From JBAZOO01 sp041648735 (GTDB lineage: Bacteria > Verrucomicrobiota > Lentisphaeria > Oligosphaerales > CAITYL01), in the NCBI GenBank assembly GCA_041648735.1, contig JBAZOO010000018.1:1-64000 (forward strand): a stretch of DNA of 64,000 nt, read 5' to 3'. Position numbers and translations under genes: made by a program. Each line of letters opens with the position of its first letter. The stretch's first letter is position 1. The notes beneath the pieces were generated by a model, which worked only from the letters and a program-made list of their open reading frames with translations, was not told the origin of the DNA and searched no databases. This document shows, piece after piece, positions 1-8,075 of this stretch.

Positions 1-376
1 CCTCACTGACTTTTCTTTCTTGGATCCCGCGCCGGCAAGTTGCCCGGGCCACCGCCACGCAAAAAAAAGCTGAGGCTCGCACGGAGGTCACGGAGTCCAC
101 GGAAAAAGACCATTCCCTCACCCCTCCGCGCCTTTACTGTTTTTAACCCGCCGCGCGTGAACCCCATGTTCCCGTCTCCTAAATCACGGTTTTGCCCCGC
201 AACCTCCTGCGGCCGGCCAGGAATAATGAGTAAAAAGAGGCTCTTGGAAAACTTCGGCAGTGCGGCACCATGCCGACTCCAACGGCGGCAACCGTTTTTC
301 AGGCCGTGCGCCGGCGCTGGTAAAAGTAGCCGCCGCGTCCCCGGTGCGTGCCGGGCCCCGGGTGTCGTCGGGCGGT
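1..376. other. Gene-free left edge with a dispersed-repeat relic
   Basis: No credible gene is seen here; open frames are Pro/Arg-rich readings of high-G+C DNA. Positions 80-108 hold a triplicated CACGGAG-type motif (starts at 80, 89 and 98, a 9-nt period) followed by an A-run. The same kind of motif recurs elsewhere in the window (29020-29055, 57659-57687). The stretch lies downstream of the glycosidase gene on the minus strand and may include its 3' untranslated region. Confidence 0.5.
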
Positions 377-1999
377 TCAGTGGCCGGTGGCGGCGGTCCA
401 GCAGAGGTCGGTGTAGAGGGTGGCGGTCCAGCCGAAGTCGAACATGACTTGGTGGTAGGGGCTCTGCTCCGGGGCGCATTTGCCCTTGCGCAGGAGTTTG
501 GGGGGCGGGACTTCGCCGCGGTCGTCGTAATACTCGAAGAAGGTGCCGTATTTCTGGAACCAGCGTTCGATTTCGCGGCAGGTCCGCTGGCGCAGGTCGG
601 TGGCCAGTTCGTGGTGGCCGTAGCGGTCGAGGCCCTGGGCGATGAGCCAGTTGAGGTTGATCCAAGTCGGGCCGCGCCACATGTCCTTGGCGTAATGGGT
701 TTCGCTTTCGGCAATGCTGGGGACGGGGAAGGCGGTGCCGAAGGTCTGCGGATTCCGCAGATGGGCGGCGAGCCGTTCCGCCTGGGCGGGGGTGGGTGCG
801 CCGCAGAGCAGGGGGAGGAATCCGGCGCTGGCGAGGACGGGTGACTGGCGCTGGTGGCGGAGGTCGTAGTCCACATAGAGGCCGATCTTCTCGTTCCAGA
901 GCCGCTCGTTGATCAGGCGGCAGAGCTGGTCCCGGCGTTCCTTCCAGAGCCCCACGTCTTCGAGGATGCCGAGGCGCACGGCGAAGGCGGCCATGAGTTC
1001 GCATTCCCGGGCGAGGAAGGAATTGAAGTCGGTGGCGTCGAGGGGGGTGGCGGTGTCGAAGCGGGAGGAATTGTCCATGCCGCTTTCGCCGCTGCGGCAA
1101 TGGATGCTCTCCTCGATGGACCATTCCGCCAGGCCGGCGCCGTCCGAGTCGCGGTTGCGCAGGTCCCATTCCAGGTAGCGGCGGAGGCGGGGATAGAGGT
1201 CGGCGAGCCAATTGGTGTCGGGCTGGGTTTCCATGAGCAGGCTGGCCCCGAGGGCGAGGACCGGCGGCTGGGTGAAGGCGGAGAGCCAGTCGGGGCGGAG
1301 CATGTGGGGGATCATGCCGTCTTCGCGCTGGCCGGCGAACACGGCGGCGAGCAATTCCCGGGCGAGTGCGGGGTCGAGGTGGCGCCAGCCAATGGCATGG
1401 AAGGCTGAATCCCAGAGCCAGAGGCAGCGGTGGGGGTAGCGGTCGGGGGTTGACCAGCGGCAGGGGATGGGCGGTTCCGGGGCATAGACCTGCGTCTTCA
1501 TCAGGGAATAGGCCTTGCGCAGGGCCGTGGCGGCGCTGGCGTCGGCGGCCACGCCGGGGGGGAGCGGCTGGGAATCCAGCCAGCGGGCGCGGTCGGCGAC
1601 GAGGCGGTCGAGGTCGGCGGTGAGCCATTCCGGGTTGAAATGGCTGGCGGCGCCGAGCAGGAGGCGGTTGCCTTGGCGTTCGGCGCGCAGGGCTGGCGGC
1701 AAGGTTTCGCCCAAGGTGGCGGGGCCGTCAATGAGGAGGTGCCAGGCGTCGGGGAAGGCGGCGGTGACGACCGTGGCGTCCGCCAGTTCCAGCCGGAAGA
1801 AGTCGCCGCCGAATTCGGCGCTGGTGGGTGGCGCGTCGGCGAAGGTGAGGGTTGCCCTCTCGGGGAGGAGTACGTCCAATGCGGCAGCGGTGAAGGCGCT
1901 GCGCAAGGTCAAGCCTTCCGCGAAATCGGTGGCGCCATCGACGCCCGAGAAGGCGAAGAGCTGGCCGCCGCTCCAGATGTGGCACCGGGTGGGGTTCAT
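377..1999 (-). CDS. GH63-type glycoside hydrolase (trehalase / mannosylglycerate-hydrolase-like)
   Basis: This 540-residue protein resembles the (alpha/alpha)6-barrel glycosidases of family GH63, which include bacterial mannosylglycerate and glucosylglycerate hydrolases. Family landmarks are the WLWDSAFHAIGWR block, a QREDGMIPHM block, an acidic patch around ESGMDNSSRFD that aligns with the trehalase-type catalytic region, and the late MWRGPTWINLNWL block. There is no signal peptide, so it is probably cytoplasmic and acts on an imported or endogenous alpha-glucoside or compatible solute. ATG at 1999 was chosen because a GGAGG-like ribosome site precedes it; an in-frame extension to 2116 looks unrelated to the family. 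It follows threonine synthase on the same strand after 141 bp. The exact substrate cannot be read from sequence. Confidence 0.8.
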   Translation of the reverse strand: MNPTRCHIWSGGQLFAFSGVDGATDFAEGLTLRSAFTAAALDVLLPERATLTFADAPPTSAEFGGDFFRLELADATVVTAAFPDAWHLLIDGPATLGETLPPALRAERQGNRLLLGAASHFNPEWLTADLDRLVADRARWLDSQPLPPGVAADASAATALRKAYSLMKTQVYAPEPPIPCRWSTPDRYPHRCLWLWDSAFHAIGWRHLDPALARELLAAVFAGQREDGMIPHMLRPDWLSAFTQPPVLALGASLLMETQPDTNWLADLYPRLRRYLEWDLRNRDSDGAGLAEWSIEESIHCRSGESGMDNSSRFDTATPLDATDFNSFLARECELMAAFAVRLGILEDVGLWKERRDQLCRLINERLWNEKIGLYVDYDLRHQRQSPVLASAGFLPLLCGAPTPAQAERLAAHLRNPQTFGTAFPVPSIAESETHYAKDMWRGPTWINLNWLIAQGLDRYGHHELATDLRQRTCREIERWFQKYGTFFEYYDDRGEVPPPKLLRKGKCAPEQSPYHQVMFDFGWTATLYTDLCWTAATGH

Positions 2000-2140
2000 G
2001 GTCGAGTCCTCCAACGGTTCCGCCGTCCCTGCCTCCATGATGCCGGCCGCCTTCTTTCCGCGGGCGCGGCCGGAGCTGTTCCGTGACGCAAGCTTCCCGT
2101 CGTTGCTGGTGCGCAATTGCCCCTTGTCGTACTGTAGCCT

Positions 2141-3538
2141 TCAGGTGTGGCTTTTGTCCACCGTGGCCACGATGAATTGCTCGATGGTGTCCTTGTCGGG
2201 GTGGAGGGTGGTGCAGCGGGTGGGCTGGTCCAGGAGCTGGTCGAGGGCGGGGTGGTGGGCGAGGCCGTCGCGCCCCAGGGCCTGGCGGATGGCGTCGGGG
2301 AACTTGGCGGGATGGGCGGTGGCGAGGCAGAGGGTGGGGGCCTCGCGGTCGGGGAAGCGTTCCGCGACGGTGACGGCGACGGCGGTGTGGGGGTCGAGGA
2401 GGTAGCCGGCGGCGCGGTGGGTTTGGCGGATGGCGGCGAGGGTGCCGGCGGTGGTGGCGGTGCCGGCGGCGAAGAGGGGGTCGGTGCCGGCCACCGTCAG
2501 CCGCTGTTCCCGGGCGAACTGGGCCATGAGTTCGCGGACGCGGGCGGGCTCGGCGCCGCAGCGGTAGTAGAGGTAGCGTTCGAAGTTGCTGGCGACCTGG
2601 ATGTCCATGGAGGGGCTGAGGGTCGGCATCACCTGGCCGAGGCGGTACTCGCCGGTGGTGAAGAAGCGGGTGAGGATGTCGTTTTCGTTGGTGGCGAGGA
2701 TGAGCCGCTTGATCGGCGCGCCCATTCGCTGGGCCAGATAGCCGGCGAAGATGTCGCCGAAATTGCCGGTGGGGACGGCGACCTGGACGCGGGCGGCGCC
2801 GGTGGCCTCCTGGACGCGGAAGGCGCCCCAGAAATAGTAGACGGTCTGGGCGAGGACGCGCGCCCAGTTGACGGAGTTGACCGCGCCGAGGCGGTGGCGC
2901 TGCTTGAACGGCAGGTCGGTGAAGATCTCCTTGAGCACGCGTTGGCCGTCGTCGAAGGTGCCTTCGATGGCGATGTTGTGGACATTGGGGTCGAGGACGC
3001 AGGTCATCTGCCGTTCCTGGAGGGGGCTGACCCGGCCTTTGGGGTGCATGACGAAGATCTGGATCCCCTGCTTGCCGCGCACGCCGTGGATGGCGGCGCT
3101 GCCGGTGTCGCCGCTGGTGGCGCCGAGGATGTTCAGGGTCTCGCCGCTTTGGCGGAGATAGTGCTCGAAGAGGTTGCCGAGGAACTGGAGCGCCACGTCC
3201 TTGAAGGCCAAGGTGGGGCCATGGAAGAGTTCGGCGATGAAGAGGGGGCCCACCGGCTTCACCGGCACCACGGCGGGATCGCGGAAGGTGGCATAGCTGC
3301 GGTGGACGAGGTCGCGCAGGTCGGCTTCGGCCAGGCTCTCGCCGATGAAGGGGCGCATGACCTCGACGGCGAGTTCGGGATAGGGGAGGGAGTGCCAGCC
3401 GGCGAGGCGGTCGCGGACGTCGGGGATGGCCGCCGGCAGGAGCAGGCCGCCGTCGTCGGCGAGGCCCATCATCACGGCGTCGCGGAAGCTGATCGGGGCG
3501 ATGCCGCCCCGGGTGCTGATGTAGGTGGAGGCGATCAT
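2141..3538 (-). CDS. thrC: Threonine synthase
   Basis: Pyridoxal-phosphate enzyme converting O-phosphohomoserine to threonine and phosphate, the last step of threonine synthesis in the cytoplasm. The 465-residue length is usual for the long bacterial form. The N-terminal ISTRGG segment, the GPTLAFKDVALQF block with the cofactor-binding lysine, the ATSGDTGSAA phosphate-binding loop and the PTGNFGDIFAGY block are all present. The start codon at 3538 is preceded by a GAGG ribosome site, and TATATT at about 3571-3576 on the minus strand may be its -10 box. It lies upstream of the GH63 gene on the same strand, separated by 141 bp, with no other threonine-pathway gene nearby. Confidence 0.95.
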   Translation of the reverse strand: MIASTYISTRGGIAPISFRDAVMMGLADDGGLLLPAAIPDVRDRLAGWHSLPYPELAVEVMRPFIGESLAEADLRDLVHRSYATFRDPAVVPVKPVGPLFIAELFHGPTLAFKDVALQFLGNLFEHYLRQSGETLNILGATSGDTGSAAIHGVRGKQGIQIFVMHPKGRVSPLQERQMTCVLDPNVHNIAIEGTFDDGQRVLKEIFTDLPFKQRHRLGAVNSVNWARVLAQTVYYFWGAFRVQEATGAARVQVAVPTGNFGDIFAGYLAQRMGAPIKRLILATNENDILTRFFTTGEYRLGQVMPTLSPSMDIQVASNFERYLYYRCGAEPARVRELMAQFAREQRLTVAGTDPLFAAGTATTAGTLAAIRQTHRAAGYLLDPHTAVAVTVAERFPDREAPTLCLATAHPAKFPDAIRQALGRDGLAHHPALDQLLDQPTRCTTLHPDKDTIEQFIVATVDKSHT

Positions 3539-3749
3539 GATCTGGAGACCTCAGGCGTTTCGGGCGAACGGCGCAATATAACTCCCTTGTCCGTGGGCGC
3601 GGGGTGCCGGGTGCAGGTGATTGGGGACAGGCGGAAAGCGCGCCCGTTGGCCAGCGAAACCGGGATCGGAAGCCAGGCCCGGCCGATAGCGATTTCGATT
3701 CCGATGCCGATTGATCACCGCCATCCATCTTCCCCGCGGCTGGCCGAGG

Positions 3750-5687
3750 TCAGGGTTCCGCGTCAAGGTGGAGCTGGAAGGGGAGGGCGGGGAGCCCGTC
3801 GTGATTGCTCAGGTTGCCGTCGGGATTGTCGCTCCAGGCATAGCGGATGGCGGTGGGCATGGGGATTTCAGGGATGGCGACGACGACCGCCGTGGGATCG
3901 GCGGCGGCCAGCCGGGCGGTGGCGGGGCGGAAGCGGCCGTCGGTGCCGGCGAGGCTGAAGCCTTTGAGGCGGCGGCCGGTACGGCAGGCCAGGCCGCTGC
4001 CGGCGTGGTCGAAGTGGAGGAGGACTTGGCCGTCCGCCAGCCGTTCGGCGGCGCGGCAGACGGGGCCGGCGTGGACGATTTCCCGGCGGCCATAGCCGTC
4101 GTGGAGCGCCCAGAGCGCCAGGCGCCGGCCGAGTTCCCGTTGGGCGGCCGGGCTCTGGCCGATGGCGTCGCCGAGGTCGAGGGTGGCGGCCAGCCCGCAG
4201 TGGGGGATGGTTTGGGTGACCCAGGCTTGCGCGGCGCGCAGGTCGGCCCGGCCGGAGTCGGCGGGGCTGCCTTTGGGCGGTTTGGCGGCGGCGAGCTGGA
4301 CGATGGCGAAGGGGAGGGTGCCGTCGTGGATGAAGCGGCGGCGCCAGTCGGTGATGAGGGCGGGCAGGAGCTGGCGGTAGGGGTGGTCGCGCCCGAGATC
4401 CGCCTCGCCCTGGTGCCAGAGGATGCCCTTGATGGCAAAGGGTGCGAGCGGGGCGATCCGGCCATTGAACAGGACGGTGGGGCGGCCGGGGTTTCCGTCG
4501 GGGCGTTGCGGCATTGGCGGCGCTGGGGGGCCGGCCTGGTGCAGCCAAGTTCCGGCCAGGGGGATGTTGGTGCCGGCGACGGCAAGCTTGAGCTGGCCGG
4601 CGGCGCCCAGCAGGCCGCCCGGCCCGCCGGAATCCAGCACGCGGAGCAGCAGGAGGTTGGCGCCGGCCTTGAGGAGTTTGGCGGGGACTTTGTAGCGGCG
4701 CGGCTTTTGGCTGCCGTCCGTCTCGCCGAGGAGCTGGCCGTTGAGGAAGGTGCGTTCCTGGCTGCCGATGGGGCCGAGGCTGAGCGTGCCGGCTTTGCCG
4801 GCGATGGCTTCGGGCAGGTCGAACTCGCGGCGGAGCCAGACGACGCCGTCGAACGCCTCGTCCCAAGCTCCCGGCTGTTCGCTGTGCGTCCAGTCCGCGG
4901 CGTGGAAGGCGGGGTCGGCGGGGGGCGGCTCGGCGCCGGCACAGGGATCCGCCTGGCGCCACCAGTCGTCGAGGGCGGCGCGGAGGGCGCTTTCGCCCCC
5001 TTCGCGCCAGAGCTGGAGGTCGGCCTGGAGCCGTTCCAGGGCCGGTTGCCAGGCCGGGAGGTTCCGCAGCGTCTCCGCGCTGAGCCAGGCCGCGGCCGGC
5101 GCGTCGTCCTCGCCGGGGACCAGGATCAGGCCGATGGGCACGTCCAGTTCAGCGGCGAGGCGGCGGGCGAATTCCTGGCTGGCGGGGGGAAGCTGGGCAG
5201 TGCCGGGCTGCCAGGTGCTGCTGGCCAGGTCCGTGGCCGGTTCCGCGGCCAGCCGCCGGCTGACGCTGAGGCTGCGGATGGTGGGGGCCGTGGCGGGGCT
5301 GGGGGGCGCGGTGGCGGGGGCAGCATCGCCGACGCAGAGCCAGACGTCGCCGGCGAAGATGTCGGCCAGCACCGTTTCGCCTTCGGGGCTGGCGACGGCC
5401 AGGCGGTGTGGCCCGCCGGCGGGGAGTGGTGGGAGGGTGGCGAGCCAGCGGCCGTCGCTGCCGGCGATGACATAGGTCAGGCGGCCGGCAATGGTCACCA
5501 CGAGTTTTGCCCCTGGGGCGGCCGTCCCCCAGACGGGTGCCGGCAGGTCCCGTTGCAGGACCATGCAGTCGGTGAAGAGGGGATGGAAGGCGGGGGTTGG
5601 CGCGTCGGCCGCCCGGCCGGTGGTGGTGGCGAGTCCGGCGAGGGCCAGGGTGGCGGAGGCGAGGATGATGCGGGGGAGCCGGCTCAT
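3750..5687 (-). CDS. Sialate O-acetylesterase-like protein lacking the catalytic residues
   Basis: The 645-residue protein has a signal peptide (residues 1-27, ending ...TGRAADA) and the layout of exported sialate O-acetylesterases (SASA/SGNH fold): an N-terminal beta domain with PLFTDCMVLQRDLPAPVWG, then the hydrolase domain with an inserted beta-sandwich (about residues 260-380). The conserved IKGILWHQGEAD block is intact. However, the usual SGQSNM nucleophile motif after GDVWLC reads VGDAAP, and the usual DIHP motif with the catalytic Asp/His reads AIGQSP just before the preserved LGRRLALWAL. Serine and histidine are therefore both missing, so it is probably not an esterase and may bind carbohydrate. 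The gene starts inside the comEC stop codon (ATGA overlap), implying translational coupling. Confidence 0.8.
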   Translation of the reverse strand: MSRLPRIILASATLALAGLATTTGRAADAPTPAFHPLFTDCMVLQRDLPAPVWGTAAPGAKLVVTIAGRLTYVIAGSDGRWLATLPPLPAGGPHRLAVASPEGETVLADIFAGDVWLCVGDAAPATAPPSPATAPTIRSLSVSRRLAAEPATDLASSTWQPGTAQLPPASQEFARRLAAELDVPIGLILVPGEDDAPAAAWLSAETLRNLPAWQPALERLQADLQLWREGGESALRAALDDWWRQADPCAGAEPPPADPAFHAADWTHSEQPGAWDEAFDGVVWLRREFDLPEAIAGKAGTLSLGPIGSQERTFLNGQLLGETDGSQKPRRYKVPAKLLKAGANLLLLRVLDSGGPGGLLGAAGQLKLAVAGTNIPLAGTWLHQAGPPAPPMPQRPDGNPGRPTVLFNGRIAPLAPFAIKGILWHQGEADLGRDHPYRQLLPALITDWRRRFIHDGTLPFAIVQLAAAKPPKGSPADSGRADLRAAQAWVTQTIPHCGLAATLDLGDAIGQSPAAQRELGRRLALWALHDGYGRREIVHAGPVCRAAERLADGQVLLHFDHAGSGLACRTGRRLKGFSLAGTDGRFRPATARLAAADPTAVVVAIPEIPMPTAIRYAWSDNPDGNLSNHDGLPALPFQLHLDAEP

Positions 5688-8056
5688 GGTGGCGCCTCCG
5701 CAAGCGGTGCGGGCCGGGGCGTGAACAGGGTGGCCGGTTCCCAGTGGAGGAGGGCGGAGGGGGCCGGTGCCGGCGGCGTCCGGCCGGGGGGTGGCAGGAG
5801 GGCGATCCGGGGTTGGCGGGAGCGGGCGAAGGTGAGCCGCACTGGCGGTTCGCCGGGGCTGGCGAGCCGGAGCCGGGCGTGGCCCGTCGCGGCGTCGGTT
5901 TCCAGGTTAAGGGTTGCCGGCCCGGCCGGCAGTTCGGTGGTGAGCTGGAGGGTTGTCCGGGGGAGTTGCGAACTCCGCAAAAGTTGCCAGGCGCCGGTGT
6001 CGGCTTCGCCGGCCGCGCCGGGGTTGAGGGTGCGGAGGCGGGTGCCGCGGCTGGCCAGTTCCCGGAGCTGTTCCTGGCGCTTGGGGTTCCGGGCCGTGGC
6101 TGGGGGGTGGACCAGGGTCGGGGGTGGCTCGCCGGCGGCCAGGCCGCTGGCGGTGGCGGGGGCGAGTGGGGCGGTGGCCACGACCAGGTCTGGCGGGGCT
6201 TGGCCGTGGACGGTGAGCCAACGGAGGAGGGCGCGGGCGAGGGTTGGGCTGTCGGGCAGCAGGACCGCGGGTGGCCGCGTGGGTTCCGGGAACCAGACGA
6301 TGCCAGGCGTGGCGGCGCCGTCGCCGAAGAAAATCGCGGTGCGGTGCGGGTGGCTGGCGCCGGTTCCGGCCAGCATGAGGAACGGCAGGAGGAGGAGGGT
6401 GGCGGCGGCGGCCAGCCGGCGGCGGCCGTTCCAGGCCAGGGTGGTGGCCAAGGCGAGATGGAAGAGCAGGACGAGCGGCAGGGCGGGCCGGGGCACGGGC
6501 AGGCTGAAGGGCGGTTCGCTGCCGAGTTCCGCCAGGAACTGGGTGGCGTTGGCGCAACAGGCGAGGAGGCTGGCCAGGAGGCGGTCGGGGAGGGGCCACC
6601 AGTCGGCGAGGGGGAAGGAGAGGGCGGCTTTCAGGGCGCCGATGGTCATGGTTGCCCAGGCGAAGATGCCGATGCCGAGGTTGGTCAGGATGGCGCCGGG
6701 GATGAGCCGCTGGTTGATCCAGGCGGTCAGGCCGGTGGCGGCCGTGCAGGCGAGGAGGTTGCCGAGGAGCAGTTCGAGCAGGTTTGCCGCCGCCCGACGG
6801 AGGGCGGGCGCCGGCTGGAGCCGGGCGGGGCGCCAGGCATCGTCGGCGAAGCAGGCTTGGCGGACGCGGCGGATCAGGGGCCAGCCGAGGATGAGGAAGA
6901 AGACCAGGATGAAGGAGAACTGGAAGCCGGTGCGGAAGAGGTTGAGCGGGTTCCAGGCCAGCAGCAGCAGGGCGGCGACGGCGAGGGTGTTGAGCGGCAG
7001 GGATGGCTGGAGCCAGGCGCGGGCGCCGGCCCAGACGGAAATCATGACCCAGGCGCGGCAGGCGGCCGGCTCGGCGCCGGTGGTGAGGACGTAGAGCAGC
7101 AGCAGGGGGGGCAGCAGGGCGTGGCGCCAGCGGAAAGGGAGGGCAAGGAGGCGGAGGGCGGGCAGCAGCAGCGAGGCGAGGATGGCGACGTGGAGGCCGC
7201 TGACGGAGAAGATGTGGATGGTGCCGCTGTTGACATAGGTGGCGCGGGCGTCGGGGTCGAGCCGGCCGTCGCCGCCGAAGAGGATGGCGGCGGGGAAGGC
7301 GGCGGTTTCCGGGGAGAGGTGGCGGGTGACGCGGGCGAGGATGGCGTCGCGGGTTTGCAGGAGGGGGATGAAGGCCCGCCGCCAGCCGTGGGGTGGCCCG
7401 GCCTCTTCGACGGTGGTGGCCTGGAGGGCATGGGTGATGCCGCGGGCCCGGAGCTGGGCGCGCCAGTCGAAGTCGCCGGGGAAGAGTCCCGGTTCGGGGA
7501 TGAGCAGGGCGCCGGCGACGCGGAGCGTGGTGGCGTAGGGGGGCAGGGGCTGGTCAGGGGGCAGGCGGAGCCAGACCCGGCCGGAGGCGGATCGCCACTG
7601 GCCGGTGGTGGGGTCTTGGAGGCGTTCGAGCGCGAACTCCAGCCCGCTTGGCGGCGCGGGCGGCGCGGGGCTGGCCGCGGTGGCGCGGCCGGGGTGGAGG
7701 GTGACTCCTTCCACGGTCACGCCAAGGTTGGCCTGGGGTGCAATCCGGGGCAGGGTTTGCCAGGGGGCGTGGAGGAGGAAAAGGGTCCAGAGCGCGCCGG
7801 CCGGGAGCAGCCAGGCGAAGCGCCGGGAGCGGCGGTCGAGGGTCAGGGCCAGGGCCAGGCCCGCGGCCAGGGTCGCCGCCGCGGCCAGCCCTGGCGGCGT
7901 TCCGTGGATCGCGGGCAGCCCGGTGGCGAGGATGCCGGGGATCAGCCAGAGCGTGGCCGCCAGGGCGGGCAGGGTGGCGAGTCCGAGGCGGGGGCGGCGG
8001 TGGAAGCGTTCCCGCCAGCGCTGCCACATGGGGGTGATGCGGGCGGTGGCGGGCAT
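5684..8056 (-). CDS. comEC: ComEC/Rec2-family DNA-uptake channel, C-terminal domain diverged
   Basis: A 790-residue polytopic membrane protein of the ComEC family, which moves single-stranded DNA across the inner membrane in natural transformation. It has the N-terminal soluble domain with the EPGLFPGDFDW block, then the Competence domain beginning near NSGTIHIFSVSGLHVAILA, followed by about eight hydrophobic helices (residues 270-530). The C-terminal third occupies the place of the family's metallo-beta-lactamase domain, but I see no HxHxDH metal motif; it is Pro/Ala-rich and looks degenerate. A GGAG site precedes the ATG. It overlaps the esterase-like gene by 4 bp and lies 19 bp after the FHA gene, so the three likely form one operon. 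No other competence gene is visible. Confidence 0.82.
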   Translation of the reverse strand: MPATARITPMWQRWRERFHRRPRLGLATLPALAATLWLIPGILATGLPAIHGTPPGLAAAATLAAGLALALTLDRRSRRFAWLLPAGALWTLFLLHAPWQTLPRIAPQANLGVTVEGVTLHPGRATAASPAPPAPPSGLEFALERLQDPTTGQWRSASGRVWLRLPPDQPLPPYATTLRVAGALLIPEPGLFPGDFDWRAQLRARGITHALQATTVEEAGPPHGWRRAFIPLLQTRDAILARVTRHLSPETAAFPAAILFGGDGRLDPDARATYVNSGTIHIFSVSGLHVAILASLLLPALRLLALPFRWRHALLPPLLLLYVLTTGAEPAACRAWVMISVWAGARAWLQPSLPLNTLAVAALLLLAWNPLNLFRTGFQFSFILVFFLILGWPLIRRVRQACFADDAWRPARLQPAPALRRAAANLLELLLGNLLACTAATGLTAWINQRLIPGAILTNLGIGIFAWATMTIGALKAALSFPLADWWPLPDRLLASLLACCANATQFLAELGSEPPFSLPVPRPALPLVLLFHLALATTLAWNGRRRLAAAATLLLLPFLMLAGTGASHPHRTAIFFGDGAATPGIVWFPEPTRPPAVLLPDSPTLARALLRWLTVHGQAPPDLVVATAPLAPATASGLAAGEPPPTLVHPPATARNPKRQEQLRELASRGTRLRTLNPGAAGEADTGAWQLLRSSQLPRTTLQLTTELPAGPATLNLETDAATGHARLRLASPGEPPVRLTFARSRQPRIALLPPPGRTPPAPAPSALLHWEPATLFTPRPAPLAEAPP

Positions 8057-8075
8057 GCGGTCTCCGCGGCGGGCG

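Noticed and set aside
40..447. Short plus-strand frame near the left edge
   Set aside because: Basic low-complexity translation, overlaps the repeat relic and the end of the glycosidase gene; no ribosome site.
3..1628. Pro/Arg-rich minus-strand frame over the glycosidase gene
   Set aside because: It is a shifted reading of the GH63 gene and its downstream spacer, without any domain or start signal.
2000..2116. N-terminal extension of the glycosidase to 2116
   Set aside because: The extra residues are not family-like, and a GGAGG-like site supports ATG 1999.
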